A stretch of DNA of 64,000 bases from Oceanirhabdus sp. W0125-5 (lineage in GTDB: Bacteria > Bacillota > Clostridia > Clostridiales > Clostridiaceae). Under the pieces are notes generated by a model. The model was not told where the DNA came from and did not search any database. It saw only the letters and a program-made list of their open reading frames with translations. Below, one piece after another: positions 57,801-63,093 of this stretch (its first letter is position 1; each line of letters opens with the position of its first letter). The position numbers and the translations under genes are program-made. The DNA lies in contig NZ_CP115913.1 of assembly GCF_027938815.1 (NCBI RefSeq), positions 4,002,001-4,066,000 of the forward strand, read 5' to 3'.

Positions 57801-59777
57801 ACATGCATCAAATGAAAAACTAGAATATACTGTACTTCTATCCTTTTCACTTACCTCAAACTTAGTATTATGATTTTTACATAAGTTTATTAATGATTTA
57901 TGCTCTATCATTACACCTTTGGGTTTTCCAGTTGTCCCTGAAGTATAAATTACATAAGCTAGATTGCTAGACTTATTTATTTTTTTCAAGTTACTTGAAT
58001 CCTTATGAAATATCTCTTCATTTAATAAATCAATAATTCTTCCACTAAACTCTATGTCATCTATCAAATTTGTTTTACTTAATAATATTTTACTTTCACT
58101 ATCATGAAGCATGTATTCTTTTCTCTCTCTTGGATATTCATGATCTATAGGTAAATATGCTCCTCCTGCCTTTAAAATCCCTAAAATTCCTATTATCATT
58201 TCTAATGACTTGTCTACCATTATTCCTACTATTGTATCCGGTCGGACTTCTTTTTCCCTTAGCACTTTAGCTAATTGATTTGATTTTTCATTTAGTTCTT
58301 TATATGTTAAATGTTTATCCCCAAATACAACTGCAACATTGTTTGGTGTTTTCTCAACTTGCTGTTCAAATAATTCAGGTATAGTTTTATCATTAGGGTA
58401 CTCTGCTTTTGTATCATTAAAATCATAAAGTATTTGCTTCTTTTGTTCCTCTGTAATTAATTCTATATCTGACACATTAATATTCATTTTATCTACAATT
58501 TGTATAATTACATATTCAAAGTTTTTTACTAGATTTTCAACGAACACAGAGTAGAAACTATTATTATATGAAATTTTCACATTATACTCATTAAAAATAG
58601 ATATTTGTACTGCTAAGTTATAGTTTGTCTTTTCTTCAATACTATAATCTACAATATTTATTTTACTGTTTTCATCTACTTGAGTATCTAAAGGATAATT
58701 CTCTATCACAACCAAATTATCAAATAATTGTTTATTTTCTGTACTATATTTTGATTGTATATCAACTAAAGATGAATACTGAAACTCTTCATGATTTCTT
58801 AAGTCAAGATCCAATTTTCTTAGTACTGTAGTAATTTTTTCATCTTTATAAGCCTTAACTCTCAAAGGAACTGTATTAATAAATAAACCTACAGTATTTT
58901 CAATGTTTTTAATATGATGCGGTCTTCCTGATAAAGTTACTCCAAAAATAATGTCCTTCTTTGAATCATACTTCTGTTGTAAAATTCCCCATGCTGTATA
59001 TAATACAGTAGATATTGATACTCTGTTTTTCTTAGCAAAATTTTTAATTTTGTTTTTAACTTGATTATCTATTGAATATACATATTCTCTGTTAGAGTTA
59101 AGTTTGTGATCATTATAATTTACATAAAAAGTAGAATTCATATTTTCGTAATTTTCTAAATATTTCTCCCAATATTCTTTCTCTTTATTAATATCTCTAT
59201 TTTTATTCCAATTTAAAAATTCTTTATAGGTAGCTTTTTTGTTGTATTTTACTTTCTCACCATTTAATAAAGAATTATATACTTGAATAAACTCTTTTAT
59301 TAGTATTCCGTTACTCCACCCATCATATACTATGTGATGGATTTTTAAAAAACATTGTGCTTTTTCTTCACTCAATTTACAAATATAGAATTTTACACAC
59401 TCTTCTTCTATGTTGATTCTTTCTCCTTTTATTTTCTCTGAGATTTCTGATAATTTATTTTTTTTATCAACATCTTCAAAATTTGATATATCATAACTTT
59501 CTATAGAAACTTTGTAATTCTTTAACACAATTTGCACTGGCTTATCTAATTTCTTCCACCTAAAAACGGTACGTAACATTTCATTGTTATCTAACAAATC
59601 TTCCCAAGTTTTTTTCAAAATATTTATATCAATTTTTCCTTGAATAATAAAACTAATCTCTTCCTGATATTCACTAGTTTCCTCGTCCTTAATATAATAA
59701 AAAAGAATGCCTTTTTGTGTATCAGATAATCCCATAATATCCTTAACATTATCTTTTCTTAAATTATTACTCCCCAT
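42888..59777 (-). CDS. Nonribosomal peptide synthetase, subunit 1 (modules 1-5 plus condensation domain 6)
   Basis: 5629 residues, among the largest proteins of such a genome. Five C-A-T modules of about 1040 residues, then a sixth C domain at the C-terminus. C1 HHIVYDG ~146, A1 core FDACVWE ~656, T1 ~985; C2 ~1166, A2 ~1678, T2 ~2020; C3 ~2204, A3 ~2712, T3 ~3052; C4 ~3236, A4 ~3747, T4 ~4090; C5 ~4273, A5 ~4787, T5 ~5122; C6 ~5306. Pocket codes read by hand: A1 DAWFLGNVVK (exact Leu code), A2 DSELTAEVCK and A3 DSQLTGEVCK (Tyr-like), A4 DVTNFAIIYK (no match I know), A5 DPENIGHIDK (acidic, fits Orn/Lys). C domains carry intact HHxxxDG. A condensation domain before A1 suggests the first Leu is N-acylated, so the product may be a lipopeptide. 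The start has AAGGGGG upstream. Confidence 0.96.
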   Translation of the reverse strand: MGSNNLRKDNVKDIMGLSDTQKGILFYYIKDEETSEYQEEISFIIQGKIDINILKKTWEDLLDNNEMLRTVFRWKKLDKPVQIVLKNYKVSIESYDISNFEDVDKKNKLSEISEKIKGERINIEEECVKFYICKLSEEKAQCFLKIHHIVYDGWSNGILIKEFIQVYNSLLNGEKVKYNKKATYKEFLNWNKNRDINKEKEYWEKYLENYENMNSTFYVNYNDHKLNSNREYVYSIDNQVKNKIKNFAKKNRVSISTVLYTAWGILQQKYDSKKDIIFGVTLSGRPHHIKNIENTVGLFINTVPLRVKAYKDEKITTVLRKLDLDLRNHEEFQYSSLVDIQSKYSTENKQLFDNLVVIENYPLDTQVDENSKINIVDYSIEEKTNYNLAVQISIFNEYNVKISYNNSFYSVFVENLVKNFEYVIIQIVDKMNINVSDIELITEEQKKQILYDFNDTKAEYPNDKTIPELFEQQVEKTPNNVAVVFGDKHLTYKELNEKSNQLAKVLREKEVRPDTIVGIMVDKSLEMIIGILGILKAGGAYLPIDHEYPRERKEYMLHDSESKILLSKTNLIDDIEFSGRIIDLLNEEIFHKDSSNLKKINKSSNLAYVIYTSGTTGKPKGVMIEHKSLINLCKNHNTKFEVSEKDRSTVYSSFSFDACVWETWPYLIKGAQIHIIDNELRFNVDKLSKYYNEKNITISFLPTQICEDFINIKTGSLRFLLTGGDKLNYFKSNEYQLVNNYGPTEATVVTTSYFVDEVVNNIPIGKPVNNSKVYIINTEHKLLPVGVTGELCIAGEVLARGYLNKPELTEQKFIKNPFENGQRMYKTGDLARWLPDGNIEFLGRKDKQVKIRGFRIELAEIESRLVQFRDIRDAIVISREKEGKDKYLCAYLVSNEIIDNTKIRDYLKESLPEYMIPSFFVNIDNIPLTINGKVDKKALPEPNINELIISKYEAPRNKVEKILVSIWCDVLEIKKVGINDNFFDIGGHSLKATTVISKIHKKLDIEVPLNVLFMKPTIKEISNYIQKSNEKKYENIKKLKEKEYYEISAAQKRIYTIQQFDNESIAYNMPVVYELAGKIDREKIQDTFRKLVNRHESLRTYFEIIEGEIVQKIDCKNELKITSNIKATVEIENYINKFIRPFNLENSPLFRVEILESNDKNFLLIDMHHIISDGVSMSILIKEFIALYNGEELEPLRIQYKDFAEWQNIFLKSEEMKKQEEYWINRFNDEIPILNMPTDYERPVIQSFEGANLKFSIDEKTTEALRNIAKECESTMHMILLSAFNILLSKYSGQDDIVIGTPIAGRAHSDLENITGMFVNTLPLRNNPNGDKSYMEFLKEVKYNSIKAYENQSYQLEELIEKLKVRRDTSRNPIFDVTFNLTNIKFERYIEVNELILKQCSIDNKVAKFDLTLTAIENEKNIEFNFEYCTKLFKEETLNRMSKHYKKILNDVCESIEIKLSEIDIITEKEKNQILYEFNNTKAEYTENKTIHELFEEQVEKTPDNPALVFEDIHLTYKELNEKANQLARVIRKKGVQPENIIGIMVERSIEMIVSILGVLKSGGAYLPIDPASPIERIEYMLRDSDCKLLLTKKQFSKSIDFQGDVLQVSNNEIYKGDTSNLARNNNCENLAYIIYTSGTTGNPKGVLIEQKNIRNTLLWRKEYYKFDSHDSILQIPSFSFDSSVEDIMTPLISGSKLVLINQEKRLDIEYLKRIIIRNNVSNFLITPAFYSTLLDECLNEVTSLRKITVAGESIHEDVVTKHFETLSNTKLYNEYGPTENSVCSTIYEFHGYSNKVLIGKPISNTKVLILDSKNKFVPIGIPGELCVSGEGVARGYLNRPELTNKKFIENQYEKGKKLYKTGDLARWLPDGNIEFLGRIDNQVKIRGFRIELGEIENRILSHQNSKEAVVLVKENEKKEKYLCAYVVVENNVESLELRKFLKDSLPDYMIPSKFVYLDKLPLTTNGKINRKALPEPNINETTAIKYEAPRNMIEEKLVKIWSEVLNVKRIGISDNFFDLGGHSLKATLLVSRIHKQLNMEVSLQELFKYPTIKEISHYLDNKKLESFESIGKVEEKEFYQVSSPQKRLYTINQFDKDSIAYNMPSLFELQGNIDKTKIENTFTKLVERHEILRTNFKSVDDEIVQRISNKIVFKLIVKKVHVDKLENIIKDFIKPFDLENGPLFRIEFVENKEKTYLLIDMHHIISDGISMSILIKEFAALYNGAKLKPLKIQYKDFSEWHNKFLKSDKMKKEEEYWTSSFSDEIPILNLPTDYERPAMKNFEGNTLNFSLDEKLKNSLKSIAKKSDSTMHMVLISAVYILLSKYSGQEDIVIGTPTSGRNHADTQNIMGMFVNTLALRNYPSGQKTFIEFLKDVKENSLKAYENQNYQYEDLIDRLIVRRDPSRNPLFDVMFNMANIDYGLETDISGLILKQELIKNNISKFDLTFTATEYDKSIDISLEYCTKLFKKETIKRIGEHYIVILNSICKDCEVKISEISILSEKEENKIFFDFNNTIKDYPDDKTLPELFEEQVKKTPDKIAVVFEENQITYKELNEKSNQLARTLRKNGIKPDNIIGIMVERSLEMITGVIGILKSGGAYLPIDPKTPKDRVGYILKDSECNILLTTNEHLTSVSFKGEVLDIRNKKIYEESKHNLEKNNNCNNLAYVIYTSGTSGNPKGVLIEHKSIINTLFWRRKYYGFDENDVTLQMPSFSFDSSVQDIMTPLITGSKLVVMNQDRILDTDYLKHIIISNKVTNFLITPAFYKTMLEECLKDTTTLTRITVGGESIHEEVVRKHFEIFSNTRLFNEYGPTENSVCTTIYEIISEKNKILIGTPIANTKVFILDSKNKMLPIGVQGELCITGDGLARGYLNRQELTDKKFIQSPFEQGRRMYKTGDLARWLPDGNIEFLGRIDNQVKIRGFRIELGEIENRLLTHEKINEAVVMLKNNNSEKYLCAYIVCEDEIENSNIIDYLKQSLPEYMVPLYYVHLDKIPLTENGKINRRVLPEPNINEAAFTEFESPRNHIEEMLVEIWSEVLGVNKISINDNFFDLGGHSLKATSVKNKIHKKLQVEVPLKEFFKRVTIKEISNFVENSTHNSYINIPKVMEKEHFKVSSAQKRLFTLYQLDKDSTAYNMPALYELDGDINKEKIENVFNKLFERHESLRTYFETINGEIVQKIDKKNEFKLDDIKENKKYIADISSKVVRPFKLDKGPLFRVSIINNNERNYLFIDMHHIISDGISMSILIKEFSALYNSKELSPLKIQYKDFAEWQNKFLQSEEMKKQEKYWMNQFNDDIPVLNMPTDYERPLIKSYEGENISLSVDEETLNALKKVVKDTGSTMNMVLISAMYILLSKYSGQEDIIIGTPIAGRAHSDTENIIGMFVNTLALRNFPSGEKSYIDFLEEVKDNSFNAYENQSYQFEELIQKLEIRRDTSRNPLFDVMFNMININNSADIELDNLKLREQEIGSKISKFDLTLTVIENKKSLEFCFEYCIKLFNEETIKRLGSQYLKILRAICRDYEVKLSEIEIITEKEKDQILFDFNDTKSDYPKDKTINEIFEEQVEKTPDNIAVMFEDKKLTYSELNKKSNQLARNLRNIGIGPESIVGIIVERSFEMIIGIIGILKAGGAYLPIDYKNPKERIEYTLNDAKVDFLVTTSKYAGMIDFKGQLIDLTDENNFEGDCSNLTTTNKSSDLAYVIYTSGSTGNPKGVLIEHRSAVNTLMFMEKNYPLKDTDVYLLKTKYTFDVSVTELFGWFVGNGTLAILKENEENNINSINNAINKYKVTHINFVPAMLSMFNEINEEDIDKIKSLKYVFSAGEELKGIIANNFFNKFNNIKLENIYGPTEDTIYASKYSIAKDVKYNSIPIGRPLQNNKIYIVNNDKLMPIGVPGEICISGDGLARGYLNRPELTLEKFVNNPFDHGERMYKTGDLARWLPDGNIEFMGRIDNQVKIRGFRIELSEIENRLLNQINVEKAIVIARVSDKKEKYLCAYVVMDKEIDSSELRNHLKESLPEYMIPAYFVQIEKIPLTANGKINKKALPEPNISKLIVSKYEAPRNEIDEKLVEIWCEVLGVDRVGINDNFFDLGGHSLNAAVLMSKIHKELFIEVPLKEIFKSPTIKELSIYIANSCESPYVAIGIVDEQEYYEASSAQKRLYTLQQFEKDSIVYNMPAVYQLLGNVDKVKIEKAFKRLVERHEALRTCFYSVDGEIVQKIDNKFEFNLLVSSVTSDEESIMKNFIRTFDINKAPLFRVEVIQNNEKTYLLIDMHHIISDGVSMSILIKEFTALYNGEELEPLRIQYKEFTEWQNKFLRSDEIKKQEEYWLDRFSDEIPVLNLPTDYERPMMQSFEGDNFGFTLHKEVSEHLRKVAKESESTMHMVLLSAVYILLAKYSGQEDIIVGTPIAGRPHADLQNIIGVFVNTLALRNAPNGEKTYTDFLKEVRENSLKAYDNQSYQFEELIEKLQIKRDTSRNPLFDVMFNMTNIDYGTDSVLDGLEIKQYITESKISKFDLTLTAVDDDNIIKLNLEYCTKLFKKETIERMASHYVEILNSICNNSDIKLSEIEILTYDEKNQIVYDFNNTKTDYPKGKTLQELFEEQVEKTPDNIAVVYEDKQLTYKELNEKSNIIARLLRNKGISSECIVGIMAERSIEMIIGMIGTLKAGGAYLPIDPNYPKDRIEYMLEDSNAVILLTQVNFESKVEAGVETILLDDDKSYIGVKDNLTLINDETNLAYVIYTSGSTGKPKGVMIEHRNVINTILWFINKYNINYQKNILNMTDFTFDPSVEQIMGALISGAKLFIPRKKDILDKKVFRKTVECNDINIINCIPRMAKEVLFNETRLNSLETIILGGDNLEPFIKNEIMAKGYNLYNHYGPTETSIDAITTKCSVEEKVLIGKPIDNTQVYITNTHGQLQPIGTQGEICISGRGIARGYLNRTDLTKEKFIENPFEPGRRMYKTGDLGRWLPDGSIEFLGRIDNQVKIRGFRIELGEIEIKLLKHKKINEAVVLAKDDKNNEKYLCAYVVSEEGINNSTLRDYLKVNLPDYMVPSYFVYLEKMPLTSNGKINRNALPEPNLNQISTATYEAPRNEIEEKLVEIWCEVLGLEKIGINNNFFDIGGHSLKATVLMSKIHKELNVELQLKELFKSPTIKEISKYIENSSENLYKTIEKAEEKDYYETSSAQKRLYTLQMFEKESTAYNMPVVYELDGEIDKERIENTFKKLVERHDALKTYFQAREGEIIQKIDSEYEFKMLFRKTDEKESINLVTNFIRAFNLENAPLFRAEIIESKEKNYLLIDMHHIISDGVSMSILINEFIILYNGVELEPLRIQYKDFAEWQNKFLKSDEIKKQEDYWINRFNDEIPVLNMPYDYERPKMQSFEGDNVSFKIDEKISNELRIIAKESGSTMHMILLSVFNILLSKYSGQEDIIVGVPIAGRSHADLQRVMGMFVNTLPMRNKPSREKTYVEFLREVKENSIKAYENQSYQFEELIQKLQVRRDTSRNPLFDVMFNMINIDYDTNSELKGLRLKPLNTERKVSKVDMILRAVDNKKTLELNLEYCTKLFKEETINRAIRDIKLIIETISKNSDIEIDKINILSNEEEDYIIEVEEKLSDLRSVGFDF
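54224..55219 (-). repeat. Near-identical A-domain block, module 2 copy
   Basis: Partner of the block at 34635-35630. The inferred pocket code is identical in both, so the same residue should be loaded at positions 2 and 8 of the peptide. Confidence 0.75.
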
Positions 59778-60150
59778 ACTTACCCCCTTATTAAAATGAT
59801 ATTCCTCTTTTTTTGATTTAATTTTGACATTAAAATATACATATATTTCTATGAATATTAAAAAACATAATATGTCAAACTTTTTTTGTAATACATGATA
59901 AAAGAATATTTAATTGCAAACATCAAATAATACCTTTAATATAAGAATTTATTTATGTTGAATCATCGAATAAATTTTTACATTATATTTAATAATAATT
60001 AAATTTTAACATTTTTACACAATATATGTCAATTTTTTTTTTACATATGTTGATTGATATTTTATTTCTCCAACTTTAAACAAAATACTCTATGAATTAG
60101 CTATAAATATTTTATATAGCTCTTAAATATTATCATTATCTTTATCTTTA
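59778..60150. other. Upstream region of the NRPS operon
   Basis: Extremely AT-rich, with no supported gene. It holds the leader and promoter candidates: TTGACA occurs twice on the minus strand, at 60032-60027 (with TTAAAA 17 bases on) and at 59878-59873 (no good -10). Confidence 0.5.
60004..60032 (-). promoter_or_regulatory. Candidate promoter of the NRPS operon
   Basis: Perfect TTGACA, 17-base spacer, weak -10 TTAAAA, read on the minus strand. It implies a leader of about 220 bases before the 5629-residue gene. Confidence 0.4.
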
Positions 60151-60273
60151 TTTGAAAAAAATACTTTTGACAATCATCATCATTATTATTTCCATTACTT
60201 ATATAAATGTACTAATTCACCTTTACTTCCCTAATTATAAAATTATTCTATACTTAATAACATTCGTAGTAAG

Positions 60274-60382
60274 ATTAAAGATTATGAAGCATACGAAGAA
60301 ATCTGTTCAACAGCTGAAGATCTTAAAAAGAGAGTTTTAGATATTGGATTCCAAGGAGCTACTCAATATATGTTGTTATGTA
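60274..60382 (+). repeat. Right copy of the 109-bp direct repeat flanking the NRPS island
   Basis: Same orientation as 29893-30001, 108 of 109 identical, 30.4 kb apart; between the two lie only the two NRPS genes and their flanks. Confidence 0.95.
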
Positions 60383-60441
60383 AGAAACGACAACTATCCA
60401 TAAGTAAACCTAGTAGAAGAATACACCTTAAAAGAAGTTGA
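60274..60441 (+). pseudogene. Detached 3' fragment of the methyltransferase gene
   Basis: Reads IKDYEAYEEICSTAEDLKKR and on to MLLCKK in the methyltransferase frame, then 19 unrelated codons to a stop at 60441. Nothing of the N-terminal two thirds is present and no start is attached. Bases 60274-60382 are the right copy of the 109-bp repeat. It is a remnant, not a functional gene. Confidence 0.85.
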
Positions 60442-60507
60442 GAGTGGAAAGTTGAAAACTTTTTCCGTATTATATTCCTTATTATTCCATTAGGAATGAT
60501 ATATATT

Positions 60508-60537
60508 TTTCAACATTCATTTAAAAAAGAGAGCTAT
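60508..60537 (+). repeat. Solitary copy of the IS1595-like terminal repeat
   Basis: TTTCAACATT, three different bases, TTAAAAAAGAGAG, one difference, TAT: the same pattern as the right end of the element at 2712-2740. No transposase gene is near it. Confidence 0.5.
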
Positions 60538-60549
60538 TTCAGTTTTATA

Positions 60550-61061
60550 TTAACTAATCCCAGTCATAATTTTTTCTTTTAATATCCATTCTCCATTTTT
60601 TAATACTATTGCACTTTTAAAATACATTGCTCTTAATCCATTCATGTACCATAATCCATTTATAACAACTTCATTCTCAGAGTTGAAACTCACATCTTTT
60701 ATCATTAAAAGAACACCTTCTTTGCCATCAACTTTCAAATGGTCCAATATACTCTGTGTTAATCCTTCTTCTTTTAACATATCAAAAGATGCATTCTTAA
60801 CTTCCACGTTATACTTATTTTCAAAGTAATCTAATATTTCTTGTTTTCCTTCTTCAGAAATACTGTTAAAAACTGAACTTTTCATATCAATTGCAAAATA
60901 ATTAATAGTAGTTAAAAATCCTTTTTCAGGTACAAATGAGTCCAGTGCAACTATATAAATTTTAACTATTTTTTTTCTTCAATTTCTTTAGTTGTATGAC
61001 CATATATATTGTTACAAGTAATATTAAAAATTAGAATTATGAATAATAATATTTTTCTCAT
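60550..61061 (-). pseudogene. Exported protein gene split by a frameshift in an A8 run
   Basis: A good start (ATG at 61061, AAGGAGTG upstream) gives a signal sequence, MRKILLFIILIFNITCNNIY, and a frame that stops after 31 codons, straight after a run of eight A (60969-60976, T on the plus strand). Adding one A, or a -1 ribosomal shift on the run, joins it to IVKIYIVALDSFVPEKG, continuous with the 111-residue frame that ends at 60550 (MKSSVFNSISEEGKQEIL ...). So the parent protein is about 169 residues and exported, of unknown function, with a C-terminal part that resembles small nuclear-transport-factor-like folds only loosely. Either a mutated gene or one read by slippage. Confidence 0.65.
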
Positions 61062-61283
61062 AATTATCACTCCTTAAAATATATTATATATTTATTAACT
61101 GATCTTATGTAATTTATGATTTTATCTCTTTATATTGTTTCTAAAATGCAATGTTTCATTAATAATGAAACGAGTTACCCCTGTATTGTTTAATGACAAT
61201 ATAATTATAATTTCTCGAAGAAAAATATCCTACGTTGTCCGTTGTCCACTTTCAACTGTCCATTTCTTTTGAAAGTTTTCCAT
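61062..61283. other. Intergenic region with dispersed repeat, copy 2
   Basis: No gene. Bases 61147-61230 resemble 9927-10015 (CAATGTTTCATTAA ... AAATATCC) and run into GTTGTCCGTTGTCCAC-type simple sequence ahead of the hydA terminator. Confidence 0.4.
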
Positions 61284-61320
61284 AAAAAAAAGCCCCAGAG
61301 TTACCTCTGAGACTTTTCTT
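61284..61320 (-). terminator. Terminator of the hydrogenase operon
   Basis: Minus-strand stem GTCTCAGAG / CTCTGGGGC (with G-T pairs) followed by eight T, just past the hydA stop. Confidence 0.85.
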
Positions 61321-61333
61321 GTATAATTAAATA

Positions 61334-63070
61334 TTAAAACTTATCTCTCTTAACGTAGTGAGTGTGTAGTAATTCGTGTGCTAAATGACCATTTGGCTCA
61401 CCTAAGAAATCTTTGTAAAGCTTTTGAACAGCTTCATTCTTATGTGATTTTCTGATTGGAAGAGCTTTATCTTCAGAATATAATCCTTTTGCTCTAGCAA
61501 CCTTAGCATCAACCTCATCTCTTAATTGTGCTTTAACGATTGGTTGACCACCACCGTTTACGCATCCACCAGGACAAGCCATTACTTCGATGAAGTCATA
61601 AGACTTCTCTCCGCTCTTTATTGACTCAATAACTTTTCTAGCATTTGCTAATCCATGAGCGATTACAGCGTTTAATGTTTGACCATTTGGAAGTTCAAGA
61701 GCTGCTTCTTTAACTCCCTCAATTCCTCTAACTGCTTCATACTCAATTTGATCTAATTCTTTCTCAGCAAGAACTTCGTATACTGTTCTTAAAGCTGCTT
61801 CAGCAACTCCACCAGTAGCACCGAAGATAACACCAGCACCAGTAGACTCTCCAAGTGGGTGATCGAAATCTTCTTCTGCTAAATTAGCAAAGTCTACACC
61901 CATCTCTTTAATCATCTGAGCTAATTCTCTTGTTGTAAGAACTGCATCTACATCTTGTAATCCTTCATTAGATAATTCTTCTCTGTCACCTTCGAACTTC
62001 TTAGCTACACAAGGCATAACAGAAACAACGTAGATATTCTTAGCATCAATTCCCATTTCTTTAGCGAAATAAGACTTGATAACAGCACCCATCATTTGCT
62101 GTGGAGATTTACAAGTTGATAAATTCTCTAGCATTTCTGGATAGTTATGCTCAACGAACTTAATCCATCCTGGACAACAAGAAGTCATTAATGGTAATTT
62201 TTCACCTTTTGATACTCTTGTTAATAACTCTGTTCCCTCTTCCATGATTGTAAGGTCCGCAGCGAAATCAGTATCAAATACTTTATCGAATCCTAATCTT
62301 CTTAGAGCAGCAACCATTTTACCAGTTACTCTCTCACCAACACTTAGGTCAAACTCTTCACCAAGTCCAACTCTAACTGCAGGAGCTGTTTGAACAACAA
62401 CAACTTTGTTCTCGTCATCTATTGCATTCCAAACATCTTGGATGTTTTCTTTTTCTTGTAAAGCTGCAACTGGACAAACCATGATACATTGTCCACAGTT
62501 AACACAGTTAGTTTCACTTAGTGCTCTTCCATATGGAGCTGTTACTCTTGTATCAAATCCTCTTTGAGACCAACCAATTGCACTTACAGTTTGAACGTTA
62601 GAACATACAGAGATACATCTTCCACAAGCAACACACTTCTCGTTATCTCTTACTATAGAACAAGATAAATCATCGATATCACTTGGAGCGATTTCTCCCT
62701 CATATTCTACGTCTCTTATATTATACTCTTCAGCTAATGTCTGAAGCTCACAGTTACCATTTCTTGAACAAGATAAACACTCTCTCTTGTGGTTAGATAG
62801 AGTTAACTGAATTACAGTTTTTCTAGCTTCTCTAACCTTTCTAGTGTTAGTCTTAACGTCCATTCCCTCAGTAGCTTCTAAAGAACATGATGCTAGAAGT
62901 CTTGGACCAACTTCTACAACACATACTCTACAGCTTGAAGGTTTATTTATATCTTTAAAGTAACAAAGAGTAGGTATCTTAATTCCAACTTTTTTAGCGG
63001 CTTCTAATACCGTAGTACCTTTTTCTACTTCAACTTTAATTCCATCAATAGTCAATGATACCATTTCCAT
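61334..63070 (-). CDS. hydA: [FeFe] hydrogenase catalytic subunit, HydA type
   Basis: 578 residues (a start two codons later is also possible; both have AAGG upstream). Order: 2Fe-2S domain with C36, C47, C50, C62; a His-Cys3 4Fe-4S site H94, C98, C101, C107; two 4Fe-4S sites C146-C156 and C189-C199; then the H-cluster domain with motifs TSCCPGW (C298), MPCVAKK (C354) and MACPGGCVNGG (C499, C503). All ligands are present, so it should be active after maturation. It makes or uses H2. Next to a NuoF-like subunit it most likely works in a multimeric NAD(P)H/ferredoxin-linked, possibly electron-bifurcating complex in the cytoplasm. The gap to the upstream gene is about 24 bases, so they are co-transcribed. 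Confidence 0.95.
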   Translation of the reverse strand: MEMVSLTIDGIKVEVEKGTTVLEAAKKVGIKIPTLCYFKDINKPSSCRVCVVEVGPRLLASCSLEATEGMDVKTNTRKVREARKTVIQLTLSNHKRECLSCSRNGNCELQTLAEEYNIRDVEYEGEIAPSDIDDLSCSIVRDNEKCVACGRCISVCSNVQTVSAIGWSQRGFDTRVTAPYGRALSETNCVNCGQCIMVCPVAALQEKENIQDVWNAIDDENKVVVVQTAPAVRVGLGEEFDLSVGERVTGKMVAALRRLGFDKVFDTDFAADLTIMEEGTELLTRVSKGEKLPLMTSCCPGWIKFVEHNYPEMLENLSTCKSPQQMMGAVIKSYFAKEMGIDAKNIYVVSVMPCVAKKFEGDREELSNEGLQDVDAVLTTRELAQMIKEMGVDFANLAEEDFDHPLGESTGAGVIFGATGGVAEAALRTVYEVLAEKELDQIEYEAVRGIEGVKEAALELPNGQTLNAVIAHGLANARKVIESIKSGEKSYDFIEVMACPGGCVNGGGQPIVKAQLRDEVDAKVARAKGLYSEDKALPIRKSHKNEAVQKLYKDFLGEPNGHLAHELLHTHYVKRDKF

Positions 63071-63093
63071 TACCTTCTCACTCCCTTTTCCAT

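Noticed and set aside
30091-59777. Epimerase or methylation domains inside the NRPSs
   Set aside because: Each T domain is followed directly by a C domain or the thioesterase, and there is no room or motif for an extra domain.
59850-59878. Second TTGACA as the NRPS promoter
   Set aside because: No acceptable -10 at 16-18 bases; kept only as a note.
60152-60340. Plus-strand frame with a hydrophobic start next to the right direct repeat
   Set aside because: It reads the methyltransferase fragment in the wrong frame, starts with TTG without a clear ribosome site, and its hydrophobicity follows from AT-rich DNA.
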